Of a stretch of 64,000 nt of DNA, positions 17,198 through 25,052 are shown in pieces. The translations under genes and the position numbers were made by a program. The notes under the pieces are model-generated. The model had not been told where the DNA came from, searched no databases, and was given only the letters and a program-made list of their open reading frames with translations. The first letter of the stretch is position 1; each line of letters starts with the position of its first letter. Origin of the DNA: Candidatus Pseudogracilibacillus intestinigallinarum (GTDB taxonomy: Bacteria > Bacillota > Bacilli > Bacillales > Amphibacillaceae); the NCBI GenBank assembly GCA_019113205.1, contig DXHX01000028.1, forward strand, positions 1 through 64,000, written 5' to 3'.

Positions 17198-18505
17198 ATG
17201 ATGAAAACAAACGATATACAAAAAGATTTACAAGAAAAGAGAGCAAAATTTGTACCAAGAGGGGTAAGTAATGGGAATTTAGCTATTGCAGATCATGGGA
17301 AAAATGCAACATTAGTTGATAAGGCAGGAAATGAATGGATTGATTTTGCAGGAGCAATTGGCACATTAAATGTTGGCCACACACACCCTAAAGTAACAGA
17401 AGCAATTAAAAATCAAGTAGATAAATTTTTACATCCAGGATTTAACTGTATGATGTATGAGGGATATATTCGTGTAGCGGAAAAACTAGTAGAGTTAACA
17501 CCAGGAGAGTTCGATAAACAGGCAATTTTATTTAACTCTGGAGCAGAAGCGGTGGAAAATGCAGTGAAAATTGCACGAATGTATACGAATCGACAAGCAG
17601 TTGTGACTTTTCAACGTGGTTTCCATGGACGAACGAATTTAACGATGGGAATGACGAGTAAAGTAAAACCATATAAATTCGGATTTGGACCATTTACACC
17701 AGAAATTTATCAAGCACCATTCCCATATATGTATCAAAAACCTGCTGAAATGTCTGAAGAAGGCTTTATAGAGGAAGCAATTAAACAGTTCGAAGCATTC
17801 TTTGTTGAAATTGTTGCCCCTGAAATGGTTGCTTGTATTGTAATGGAACCGATTCAAGGTGAGGGTGGATTTATCATTCCTCCAAAAGCATTTGTACAGC
17901 ACGTACGTGAATTTTGTACGAAACATGGCATTCTGTTTGTAGCAGATGAAATTCAAACAGGATTTGGACGTACTGGGAAAATGTTTGCTATTGAGTCCCA
18001 TTTTGGGGTCGTTCCTGATTTAATGACAATTTCTAAATCACTTGCAGCAGGTATGCCTTTAAGTGCGGTCGTTGGAAGAACAGACGTTATGGAAGTACCA
18101 GGGCCTGGACAACTAGGAGGAACTTTTGCCGGAAATCCAGTTGCTTGTGAAGCGGCACTTGCAGTAATGGATGTGATGGAAGAAGAAAATCTTTGTGACA
18201 GAGCAGAAGGAATTGGGGAAAAAATCGAAAAGCAATTGTCTGTTTATGCAGGGGAATATAATTTTGTTGGAGAAATTCGCCGTTTAGGTGCGATGGTTGC
18301 AGTGGAAATTATTTCAGAAGATGGTAACCCAGATCCGACTCGTACATCAAAAATTGCGAAATATGCAAATGAGCATGGACTTTTATTGTTAACAGCAGGA
18401 ATTAATGGAAATGTTATTCGCTTTTTACCACCATTAGTAACGACAGATGATGAACTTAAAAAAGGTTTTGCTATTTTAACAGATGCATTTGCATCCGTAA
18501 AATAA
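17198..18505 (+). CDS. gabT: 4-aminobutyrate aminotransferase
   Basis: PLP class III aminotransferase (435 residues) moving the amino group of GABA or a similar omega-amino acid to 2-oxoglutarate, giving succinate semialdehyde. The PLP Lys is Lys280 in ISKSLAAG. Other motifs: NSGAEAVENAVK, FHGRTN, EPIQGEGG and DEIQTGFGRTG. AGGAGG ends 7 bases before the first of two adjacent ATGs. The gene is followed after 108 bases by gabD. A small perfect hairpin (18522-18543) lies between them without a T-run. GabR diverges upstream. Family members with 5-aminovalerate activity exist, so the chain length of the true substrate is open. Confidence 0.93.
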   Translation: MMKTNDIQKDLQEKRAKFVPRGVSNGNLAIADHGKNATLVDKAGNEWIDFAGAIGTLNVGHTHPKVTEAIKNQVDKFLHPGFNCMMYEGYIRVAEKLVELTPGEFDKQAILFNSGAEAVENAVKIARMYTNRQAVVTFQRGFHGRTNLTMGMTSKVKPYKFGFGPFTPEIYQAPFPYMYQKPAEMSEEGFIEEAIKQFEAFFVEIVAPEMVACIVMEPIQGEGGFIIPPKAFVQHVREFCTKHGILFVADEIQTGFGRTGKMFAIESHFGVVPDLMTISKSLAAGMPLSAVVGRTDVMEVPGPGQLGGTFAGNPVACEAALAVMDVMEEENLCDRAEGIGEKIEKQLSVYAGEYNFVGEIRRLGAMVAVEIISEDGNPDPTRTSKIAKYANEHGLLLLTAGINGNVIRFLPPLVTTDDELKKGFAILTDAFASVK

Positions 18506-18613
18506 GATACAAAGATGAATTAAGTAAAAATTGGTTTTTACTTTCTGTATAGAGGGAACAGAAAGATAGAATACCGAACGGAAATTAACTTTATATGTGA
18601 AAGGATGTTTGAC

Positions 18614-20002
18614 ATGTCGGTAATTAAAGTAACTAACCCTGCTACAGGTGAATTAGTAAAAGAAATTAACATGAATACAACCGAAGAAATTAGCGATATG
18701 ATTCAAAAAGGTCATGATTATTTTTACACGTGGAAAGAATTGAATGCTCATGCACGTGCAAAATTACTATTAAAATGGTCTGCATTAATTAAAGAGCATC
18801 AAGCTGAAATTGCAGAACTAATGACGCGAGAGAATGGGAAACCTTTAAGTGAATCAATGGGAGAAGTAATTTATGCTACAGACTATATTGATTGGTATGC
18901 GGAAGAAGCGAAAAGAATTTATGGCAGAACGATTCCTGCAAATAATGATCAAAAACGCATAGTCGTTAGCAAACACCCAATCGGACTCGTTGCAGCGATT
19001 ACTCCGTGGAATTTCCCGGCAGCGATGATGACGAGAAAAGCTGCTCCAGCACTTGCGGCAGGTTGTACATTTATCGTAAAACCTGCAGTAGAAACGCCAT
19101 TAACGACGATTCGATTAGTAGAACTTGCTCATGAAGCTGGAATTCCTGAAGCGGCGATCCAATGTGTCAATGGTCGTGGACGGGATGTTGGAGATATTTT
19201 TACAGAAAGTCCATTAATCCGAAAAATTACTTTTACAGGATCGACACCGGTCGGAAAATCCATTATTAAAAATAGTGCAGACACAGTGAAGAGCGTTACG
19301 ATGGAATTAGGTGGTCATGCACCTGTCATTATTGCAAAAGATGCAGATATTGATTTAGCTGTCGCTCAAACGATTATCTCTAAATATCGAAACGCTGGGC
19401 AAACTTGTGTTTGTGCAAATCGTATCATTGTGCATGAAAGTATTGTAGATGAATTTTCTGAGAAATTAGCTGAAAAAGTAAAAGAACTAAGAGTAGGGAA
19501 TGGGATGGATCAAGGAACAGATATTGGTCCTGTCATTAATCGAGGCGCATATGAAAAAATTGCAGCTCAAGTACAAGATGCAATCGATAAAGGTGCAGAA
19601 GTGTTAGTAGGAAATAAATATGATGTAAGCGATGAAAGTAGCTATTACTTCGTCCATCCAACTGTGTTAAAAAATGTAAATGTAGACATGGATATTATGT
19701 ACGAAGAAACATTTGGACCGATTGCTCCGATTATTTCATTTAATACAATAGAGGAAGCAGTAAAAATTGCCAACGATACACCGTTTGGTCTTGCGGCGTA
19801 TTTCTTTACGAATGATTACCGTACAGGTATTCAATTACATGAAAAATTGGAATACGGCATTATTGGTTGGAATGATGGTGGACCATCTGCTGCCCATGCT
19901 CCATTTGGTGGAATGAAAGAAAGTGGATTAGGGCGTGAAGGTGGAATTGAAGGAATTGAACCATATTTAGAAACGAAGTATTTATCGATTGGTAATGTAT
20001 AA
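18614..20002 (+). CDS. gabD: Succinate-semialdehyde dehydrogenase, NAD(P)+
   Basis: Aldehyde dehydrogenase (462 residues) oxidising succinate semialdehyde to succinate for the TCA cycle. General base Glu231 in ELGGHAP and nucleophile Cys265 in AGQTCV are 34 residues apart, as in the family. The C-terminal [10 protein letters not shown] motif is typical of GabD. An upstream ATG at 18605 leaves no room for the GAAAGGA ribosome site, so 18614 is chosen. It shares the gabT transcript. A new promoter starts 38 bases after its stop. Confidence 0.93.
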   Translation: MSVIKVTNPATGELVKEINMNTTEEISDMIQKGHDYFYTWKELNAHARAKLLLKWSALIKEHQAEIAELMTRENGKPLSESMGEVIYATDYIDWYAEEAKRIYGRTIPANNDQKRIVVSKHPIGLVAAITPWNFPAAMMTRKAAPALAAGCTFIVKPAVETPLTTIRLVELAHEAGIPEAAIQCVNGRGRDVGDIFTESPLIRKITFTGSTPVGKSIIKNSADTVKSVTMELGGHAPVIIAKDADIDLAVAQTIISKYRNAGQTCVCANRIIVHESIVDEFSEKLAEKVKELRVGNGMDQGTDIGPVINRGAYEKIAAQVQDAIDKGAEVLVGNKYDVSDESSYYFVHPTVLKNVNVDMDIMYEETFGPIAPIISFNTIEEAVKIANDTPFGLAAYFFTNDYRTGIQLHEKLEYGIIGWNDGGPSAAHAPFGGMKESGLGREGGIEGIEPYLETKYLSIGNV

Positions 20003-20039
20003 CGATTGTAAATGTTTTGTAAATGGTAAGGATAAGAAG

Positions 20040-20068
20040 TTGACATGTTTTCGTAAATAAAATATACT
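20040..20068 (+). promoter_or_regulatory. Sigma-A promoter for the MFS gene
   Basis: TTGACA (20040-20045), a 17-base spacer and TATACT (20063-20068) form a near-perfect sigma-A promoter. Transcription would start near 20075, giving a leader of more than 200 nt before the MFS start codon. The transporter is therefore not only read through from gabD. Confidence 0.75.
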
Positions 20069-20129
20069 GAAAAAGTAATTTATTAAATAACGAAATAATT
20101 ATATATTTCGGGTAGAGAATAAGGATGAG

Positions 20130-20192
20130 AAACCCCGACATAGAAAGGACACATACACTGTTTGTATGGCGTCTTTTCTTGTCGGGTTTTTT
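20130..20192 (+). terminator. Intrinsic terminator inside the MFS leader (attenuator candidate)
   Basis: Long bulged stem between 20130-20150 and 20171-20189 (about 16 pairs, about 20-base loop) followed by TTTTTT. It lies downstream of the 20040 promoter and upstream of the MFS gene, so it would stop the MFS transcript unless prevented. The element TCGGGT at 20108-20113 repeats the 3' arm and can pair with CCCGA (20134-20138) in the 5' arm, a possible antiterminator. It may also simply terminate gabTD transcripts. Confidence 0.7.
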
Positions 20193-20297
20193 GTGCGCAA
20201 AAAATCTGACGAGGAGGCGGATCAACGTATAAAATCAGTAATTTAACAAAAGATGAATAAATAACGTAGCGAATTTTAGAGAATAGGGAGAGAAAAA

Positions 20298-21638
20298 ATG
20301 AGTATTGATTATTTAGATCATCCGAAAGATGAGAAAAAGTTAAGAAGGTTTCAACGTAAAGTAACAATTGTATCCGCTGGTGGAACATTTTTGGATGGAT
20401 TTGACTTAACGATTATCGCAGTTGCGATGCCGTTAATTATTCAACAATGGGGTATTAACGCTTTAGAACAAAGTATTTTGGTTGCTTCAGCAATTATCGG
20501 TTCATTTATAGGAGCGGCTTGGTTAGGAAAGTTAACTGATACATTCGGTCGTAAGAAAATGATAACGATTGATTTATTCGCGTTCGTTGTTTTTGCTATT
20601 TTAACTGCAGTTGCACCGAATGTCATTTGGTTAATTGTATTTAGATTTTTACTCGGAATAGGAATTGGTGCCGATTATCCGATATCCGCAACCTTAGTAG
20701 CAGAGTTTAGTTCAACGAAAAACCGTGGTCGTCAAGGTACATTCCTTGCAATGATGTGGTTTGTTGGAGCTGTTACGGCATATATTTCAGGGGTATTATT
20801 ATTACCGCTTGGTGAAACTGCATGGCGCTGGATGTTCTTATTAGGAGCACTTTTTGCATTAATTATCTTTATTTTCCGTATTGGTTTACCAGAATCACCT
20901 AGATGGTTAGCATCACATGGAAGACAAGAAGAAGCACAACAAATTATTTATGATTTAACTGGAAATCGAGTAGAAATTAAACCAGAACCACAAAGAAAAG
21001 TTAAAATTAGTTATTTATTTTCACCAAAATTAAGAAGACGTACAATTTTTGTAACTGGTTTCTGGTTCTGTTATGCGACAGCATATTATGGAATTTCAAT
21101 GTATACTCCGACAATTTTATCGGCGTTTACAGAAGGTTCACAACAGGCAACATATATTGCCTCATCTATCGTTAGTATTATCGGTTTAGTCGGTGCATTC
21201 ATCGGTATGAACTTAGTAGAAAATTGGGGAAGACGTCCATTATTGATTACATCTTTTGCAGGTTTAACGACAGCATTAGTTATTTTGACGATTAACTCTC
21301 ACCCAACTTTAACTTTCTTAGTTATTTTATTTAGTATTGCAGTATTATTCTCTAACATGGGTGGAGGAATTTTAAACTTCGTATATCCGACAGAGTTATT
21401 CCCTACGAATATTCGTGCAGGGGCATCAGGATTTGCGACATCGATTAGTAGAATTGGATCTATTTTAGGGGTATTAGTATTCCCGAATTTAGTTGCAGCT
21501 TGGGGTAACAGTGCTGCTCTAGGATTCTTTGCGTTTATCGGATTTTCAGGATTAATGATTACAATCATTTTAGCACCTGAAACAAAAGGACAAAGATTAG
21601 AAGACATTAACGACGAATCATTTGTAGAGGGGAAATAA
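20298..21638 (+). CDS. MFS transporter, organic acid or metabolite:H+ symporter type
   Basis: A 446-residue, 12-helix major facilitator. Signature loops: GKLTDTFGRKK between helices 2 and 3, PESPRWL after helix 6, and ENWGRRPLL in the mirror position. These place it near the sugar-porter and aromatic/organic acid symporter groups. The substrate cannot be read. Its place after gabTD, with a TIM-barrel gene 2 bases downstream, suggests uptake of the compound degraded by this island. Own promoter and attenuator-like leader imply separate control. AGGGAG is the ribosome site. Confidence 0.85.
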   Translation: MSIDYLDHPKDEKKLRRFQRKVTIVSAGGTFLDGFDLTIIAVAMPLIIQQWGINALEQSILVASAIIGSFIGAAWLGKLTDTFGRKKMITIDLFAFVVFAILTAVAPNVIWLIVFRFLLGIGIGADYPISATLVAEFSSTKNRGRQGTFLAMMWFVGAVTAYISGVLLLPLGETAWRWMFLLGALFALIIFIFRIGLPESPRWLASHGRQEEAQQIIYDLTGNRVEIKPEPQRKVKISYLFSPKLRRRTIFVTGFWFCYATAYYGISMYTPTILSAFTEGSQQATYIASSIVSIIGLVGAFIGMNLVENWGRRPLLITSFAGLTTALVILTINSHPTLTFLVILFSIAVLFSNMGGGILNFVYPTELFPTNIRAGASGFATSISRIGSILGVLVFPNLVAAWGNSAALGFFAFIGFSGLMITIILAPETKGQRLEDINDESFVEGK

Positions 21639-21640
21639 AA

Positions 21641-22405
21641 ATGAACAAATGGCTTAGTATATGGGGTATTGGACAAGATGTTACTGCGGAAGATTTTACG
21701 AAAATAAAAGAAGCAGGTTTTGTTGGTGTTGAAGTTTGGGCAGAACATAAACATGCGGTACAACATTTTGAATATGCACAGCAAAATGGCTTAGAAATTG
21801 GCCTTCATTTACCGTTTCATGATTTAAACTTAGCTTCGCCTTTTCAAGCGGTAGAAGATTTAATTTTTGAAGAAAATTTAAAGTGGTTTAAATTATTGCA
21901 AAAATATAATGGAGGACATGCAGTTATCCATGGTGGTTCAGCTATGGCTTCTGAATATCGTGAAGAAGCAGAAGCTTTATTAATCAAACGTTTAAGTGTA
22001 CAACGTGCGATTGCACGCGAACACGGTGTGGAATTATTGTTTGAAAACCAAATACCAGATGGATTAAATTACATGCATATTTTCCCATCATCTGTGGAAG
22101 AATGGTTATCTATTTTACATGAAACGAATACGAAAGCTTGTTTAGATACAGGACATTTAGCTGTTCTAGGCGCTGATTTACGTGAAACAATTGAAAAATT
22201 AGGCGATAAATTAGTATCCGTTCATTTATCAGATAATGATGCAAAAAGTGACTTACACTTAATGCCAGGTGAAGGAAACAATACATCAGAAGGATTAGAA
22301 GATATTTTACAAGCGAATGGTTATACAGGACCTGTCGTGTTTGAAATTAATCCGTATAAATATACGTTAGAAGAAATCTTACAACATCCTTCTGTTAAAG
22401 CATAA
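21641..22405 (+). CDS. Sugar-phosphate isomerase/epimerase-like TIM-barrel protein
   Basis: A 254-residue AP-endonuclease-2/xylose-isomerase-like TIM barrel, a fold shared by hydroxypyruvate isomerase, tagatose epimerase and inositol-pathway enzymes. Putative metal ligands lie in HGGSA, LFENQ, CLDTGHLA, VHLSDND and the C-terminal VFEINP. The start is 2 bases after the MFS stop, so they are co-translated and likely serve one substrate. Family members act on keto-sugars or ring hydroxyl groups. How this fits N-heterocycle catabolism is unclear; it could process a different compound imported by the MFS protein. Confidence 0.75.
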   Translation: MNKWLSIWGIGQDVTAEDFTKIKEAGFVGVEVWAEHKHAVQHFEYAQQNGLEIGLHLPFHDLNLASPFQAVEDLIFEENLKWFKLLQKYNGGHAVIHGGSAMASEYREEAEALLIKRLSVQRAIAREHGVELLFENQIPDGLNYMHIFPSSVEEWLSILHETNTKACLDTGHLAVLGADLRETIEKLGDKLVSVHLSDNDAKSDLHLMPGEGNNTSEGLEDILQANGYTGPVVFEINPYKYTLEEILQHPSVKA

Positions 22406-22446
22406 TATCGTCGTACAATATATGATGCATATATAAAAACCATTCC

Positions 22447-22461
22447 CCATATACTATATGG
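22447..22461. promoter_or_regulatory. Palindrome before mgtC-like gene
   Basis: CCATAT-ACT-ATATGG, perfect six-base arms, ends 5 bases before the AGGGGG ribosome site of the next gene. It could be an operator or an mRNA hairpin. No regulator is assigned. Confidence 0.3.
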
Positions 22462-22479
22462 AAAATAGGGGGATTGAGC

Positions 22480-23178
22480 ATGGAACTATTGTCAATAGAT
22501 GTAGAATTAATTGTAAAACTAATTATATCAGCCCTTTTTGGTTTAATTATTGGGATTGAACGAGAATTGAAGAAAAAACCACTCGGTTTAAAAACGAGTC
22601 TCGTTATTTCCATTATTAGTTGCTTAATAACAATTGTATCCATTGAATCTGCATATGTATTTCCTGGTAATGATGCGACAGAAATTAGAATGGACCCACT
22701 GCGTCTAGCTGCCCAAATTGTATCTGGAATTGGGTTTCTAGGTGCGGGGGTCATTTTAAGAAGAGATAATGATCGTATTTCAGGTTTAACGACTGCCGCA
22801 ATGATTTGGGGGGCAGCAGGAATTGGAATTGCAGTTGGAGCAGGATTTTATATAGAGGCAACAGTCGGTGTACTGTTACTAATGATTAGTGTAGAAATTA
22901 TTCCATTAATTATGACGAAAATTGGCCCGAAAAAATTGTGGAAAAAAGATGTGAAAATAAAAGTTGTTGTTAATGAATTGGAAAGTGTCGAAAAAACGGT
23001 AAAAACATTAAAAGACAAACAATTCTTCATTTCACATTTACGCGTAAAAGAGTTATTAGATGAAAAAGCACATTTAATCGAAGTACGTGTGAAAATCCAA
23101 GCGCAAATGGATGTCACAAAAGTATATACATCTCTGAAAGAAATGGACGATGTAAAAAAGGTAGAAATTATTAGTTAA
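22480..23178 (+). CDS. MgtC/SapB-family membrane protein
   Basis: A 232-residue protein with four or five N-terminal hydrophobic helices carrying the MgtC hallmarks: GLIIGIERE after helix 1, GIGFLGAGVI and GLTTAAMIWGAAGIG. A soluble ACT-like C-terminal domain of about 80 residues follows. MgtC proteins affect growth in low magnesium and membrane ATP synthase activity in pathogens; in Bacilli the role is unsettled. ATG at 22480 is chosen over an upstream in-frame TTG because AGGGGG is 7 bases before it. The HAD gene follows after 22 bases. Confidence 0.88.
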   Translation: MELLSIDVELIVKLIISALFGLIIGIERELKKKPLGLKTSLVISIISCLITIVSIESAYVFPGNDATEIRMDPLRLAAQIVSGIGFLGAGVILRRDNDRISGLTTAAMIWGAAGIGIAVGAGFYIEATVGVLLLMISVEIIPLIMTKIGPKKLWKKDVKIKVVVNELESVEKTVKTLKDKQFFISHLRVKELLDEKAHLIEVRVKIQAQMDVTKVYTSLKEMDDVKKVEIIS

Positions 23179-23200
23179 TGTGGACTTGGGGGAGAATTTT

Positions 23201-23977
23201 TTGAGTAGAGGTTTTATTTTTGATTTGGATGGAACGATTTACTTAGATGATGCGATGATCGAAGGAGCAAATGAAGCAATTGCGACATTAAAGCAACGAG
23301 GAGACCGTGTCATTTTTTTAACGAATAAATCGATTTCAACACGTCATGAATATGTAGAAAAATTAAATCGTATGGGAATTGATGCAGTATTAGATGAAGT
23401 CATTAATTCTAATTTTATTACTGCAAAATATTTATTAACAAAATTAGGTAAAAATGAACGTGCCTATGTGATCGGTGAACAACCATTATTTGATGAATTA
23501 AGCGAAGCGAATGTACCGATGACAGATAATGCATTAGAAGCAGCTTATGTTGTCATTGGATGGGATCGCCAATTTACATATGCAAAAATTAATGATGCAT
23601 TTCAAGCATGGAAAAACGGTGCAAAAATTATTGCGACAAATCCTGATAAAACTTGCCCTGTTGTTGGCGGCGAATTACCAGATTGTGCCGCAATGATTGG
23701 AGCATTAGAGGCTGTTACGGGAGAACCAATCGAGCTTGTTGTCGGAAAACCGTCTGCATTTATGGCAAATTACGTTGTATCTGACGTACTTCAAATGACT
23801 CCTAATAATTGTTATATGGTCGGGGACCGACTAGAAACAGATATTAAAATGGCAAATGATGCAAAGATTAATTCTGTTCTAGTAATGACAGGTATTACAA
23901 CAGAAGAGATGTTGCAACAAACTTCGAATAAACCTAATTTCGTATTACAAAGTGTAAAGGATATTGGGACCTTATAA
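23201..23977 (+). CDS. HAD-superfamily NagD/AraL-like phosphatase
   Basis: A 258-residue HAD IIA hydrolase, probably cytoplasmic, removing phosphate from sugar phosphates or p-nitrophenyl-like substrates. Motif I is FDLDGTIYLDD at the N-terminus, motif II FLTNKS, the cap carries the NagD pattern, and motif IV is MVGDRLETDI. The start is TTG at 23201, preceded by GGGGGAG 6 bases earlier; a GTG 21 bases upstream is less likely. Its 3' end overlaps that of the convergent glpP gene by 6 bases. The relatives' activity on glycerol- or arabinose-phosphates makes the glpP neighbour of interest. Confidence 0.85.
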   Translation: MSRGFIFDLDGTIYLDDAMIEGANEAIATLKQRGDRVIFLTNKSISTRHEYVEKLNRMGIDAVLDEVINSNFITAKYLLTKLGKNERAYVIGEQPLFDELSEANVPMTDNALEAAYVVIGWDRQFTYAKINDAFQAWKNGAKIIATNPDKTCPVVGGELPDCAAMIGALEAVTGEPIELVVGKPSAFMANYVVSDVLQMTPNNCYMVGDRLETDIKMANDAKINSVLVMTGITTEEMLQQTSNKPNFVLQSVKDIGTL

Positions 23978-24535
23978 GTCTAATTCCCACATTTTTGGAT
24001 TACCAGATGAGATAGCTAGAGCCCCAGATTGTAATGCTTCGAGCACTTCAGATTCACTGTTGATTAGCCCGCCGGAAATAATTGGATAAGGCAATTTTCT
24101 CGCTAATTTATCAATTACTTTAGGAATCACTCCAGGCATTACTTCCACTGCATCAGGGGAACTAGAATTTACCATTTCTATTCCTTTTGATACGGCATTA
24201 CCATCTAATAAAAATATACGTTGGACTGTCATTAAACCTAAGTCTTTCGCATGTTTTATTAGGTGGTTTTTTGTTGTAATGATACCTGTCGGTTTCCATT
24301 GTTTTGCAACGAACTCTAAGGCACTTTTTGAATTCGATAATCCATCAATGAATTCTAAGTGGATAAATATTTCCTTATTTGCTGCGCGAAGTTTTTCAAT
24401 ATATTGTTCCATCGTCGTTAAATTCCCAGTAATTAAAAAAACGATGTTCGGTTTGCTATGAATCGCAGTTTCTAAGTCCTTTTCCTTTTGAACAGATGCA
24501 ATGATTTGTGAGTCAACCATGTCTACAAAATTCAT
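23972..24535 (-). CDS. glpP: GlpP glycerol-3-phosphate-responsive antiterminator
   Basis: RNA-binding regulator (187 residues) that, with glycerol 3-phosphate, lets transcription read through leader terminators of glycerol genes. The whole family pattern is present: FLITGN, FIHLEFIDGLS, GIITTK, QRIFLLDG, EVMPG and PIISGGLI. In Bacillus subtilis glpP stands before glpFK. Here no glycerol gene is within the window, and the gene faces a NagD-like phosphatase with a 6-base overlap. It could act in trans on glp leaders elsewhere. AGGAGAAC is the ribosome site. Confidence 0.9.
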   Translation of the reverse strand: MNFVDMVDSQIIASVQKEKDLETAIHSKPNIVFLITGNLTTMEQYIEKLRAANKEIFIHLEFIDGLSNSKSALEFVAKQWKPTGIITTKNHLIKHAKDLGLMTVQRIFLLDGNAVSKGIEMVNSSSPDAVEVMPGVIPKVIDKLARKLPYPIISGGLINSESEVLEALQSGALAISSGNPKMWELDL

Positions 24536-24930
24536 ATTGAATGTTCTCCTAACTTTATGTTAACGTTGCTATAAGATATATTTTTCCTGCTTAATTATAG
24601 CATACACTTAGTGGAAATTAAATAATCAGTCATGAAAAAAATAGCGGAGATGATTGACTTATCGCAGTTTTGTCTTAAGTGGGAAATAAAGGAAGTGGTT
24701 CGAACATAGAAAGGTAGTTTTGATGTGATACGTTTCATAAGTCGTGTAAGAAAGACATAAAATTGTATAGTAGTCGCTTATGAGTTTATTAAGTGCAATC
24801 AGCCTCATGTTTATGTTGTAAGGACTTTCATATGAAATGTGTATAATGTTTAAAAGCCCTATTTTCACCAAGTTTTGGAAACGTTTCAGATAAAAAGTAT
24901 TTATTGGAAGATTCACAAAATTGGAACATA

Positions 24931-24958
24931 TATAAACGTTGATTTAACAACGTTTATA
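24931..24958. promoter_or_regulatory. Inverted repeat in the 24.5-25.05 kb gap
   Basis: Perfect 11-pair repeat TATAAACGTTG / CAACGTTTATA with a 6-base loop, followed by GGCGTTTTTTAA. It lies about 95 bases before the AbgT start. It may be an operator or a weak attenuator. The rest of this roughly 500-base gap (24536-25052) shows a lone TATAAT (24842-24847) and no convincing gene. Confidence 0.4.
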
Positions 24959-25052
24959 GGCGTTTTTTAAAAGGATAATTAATTGCAATAATAGATAGAA
25001 ATTTCTTATAATGGAAGAGTTATATATTTTAAATCTCTTAGGAGGGTTTATA

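Noticed and set aside
20125-20232. A 35-codon leader ORF in front of the MFS gene
   Set aside because: The frame runs through the terminator, its ribosome site is poor and its content (Arg/Leu/Phe) gives no clear regulatory codons. It is more likely a chance frame.
24659-24916. 85-residue minus-strand ORF in the gap before abgT
   Set aside because: No ribosome site, unusual composition and no recognised similarity; likely random.
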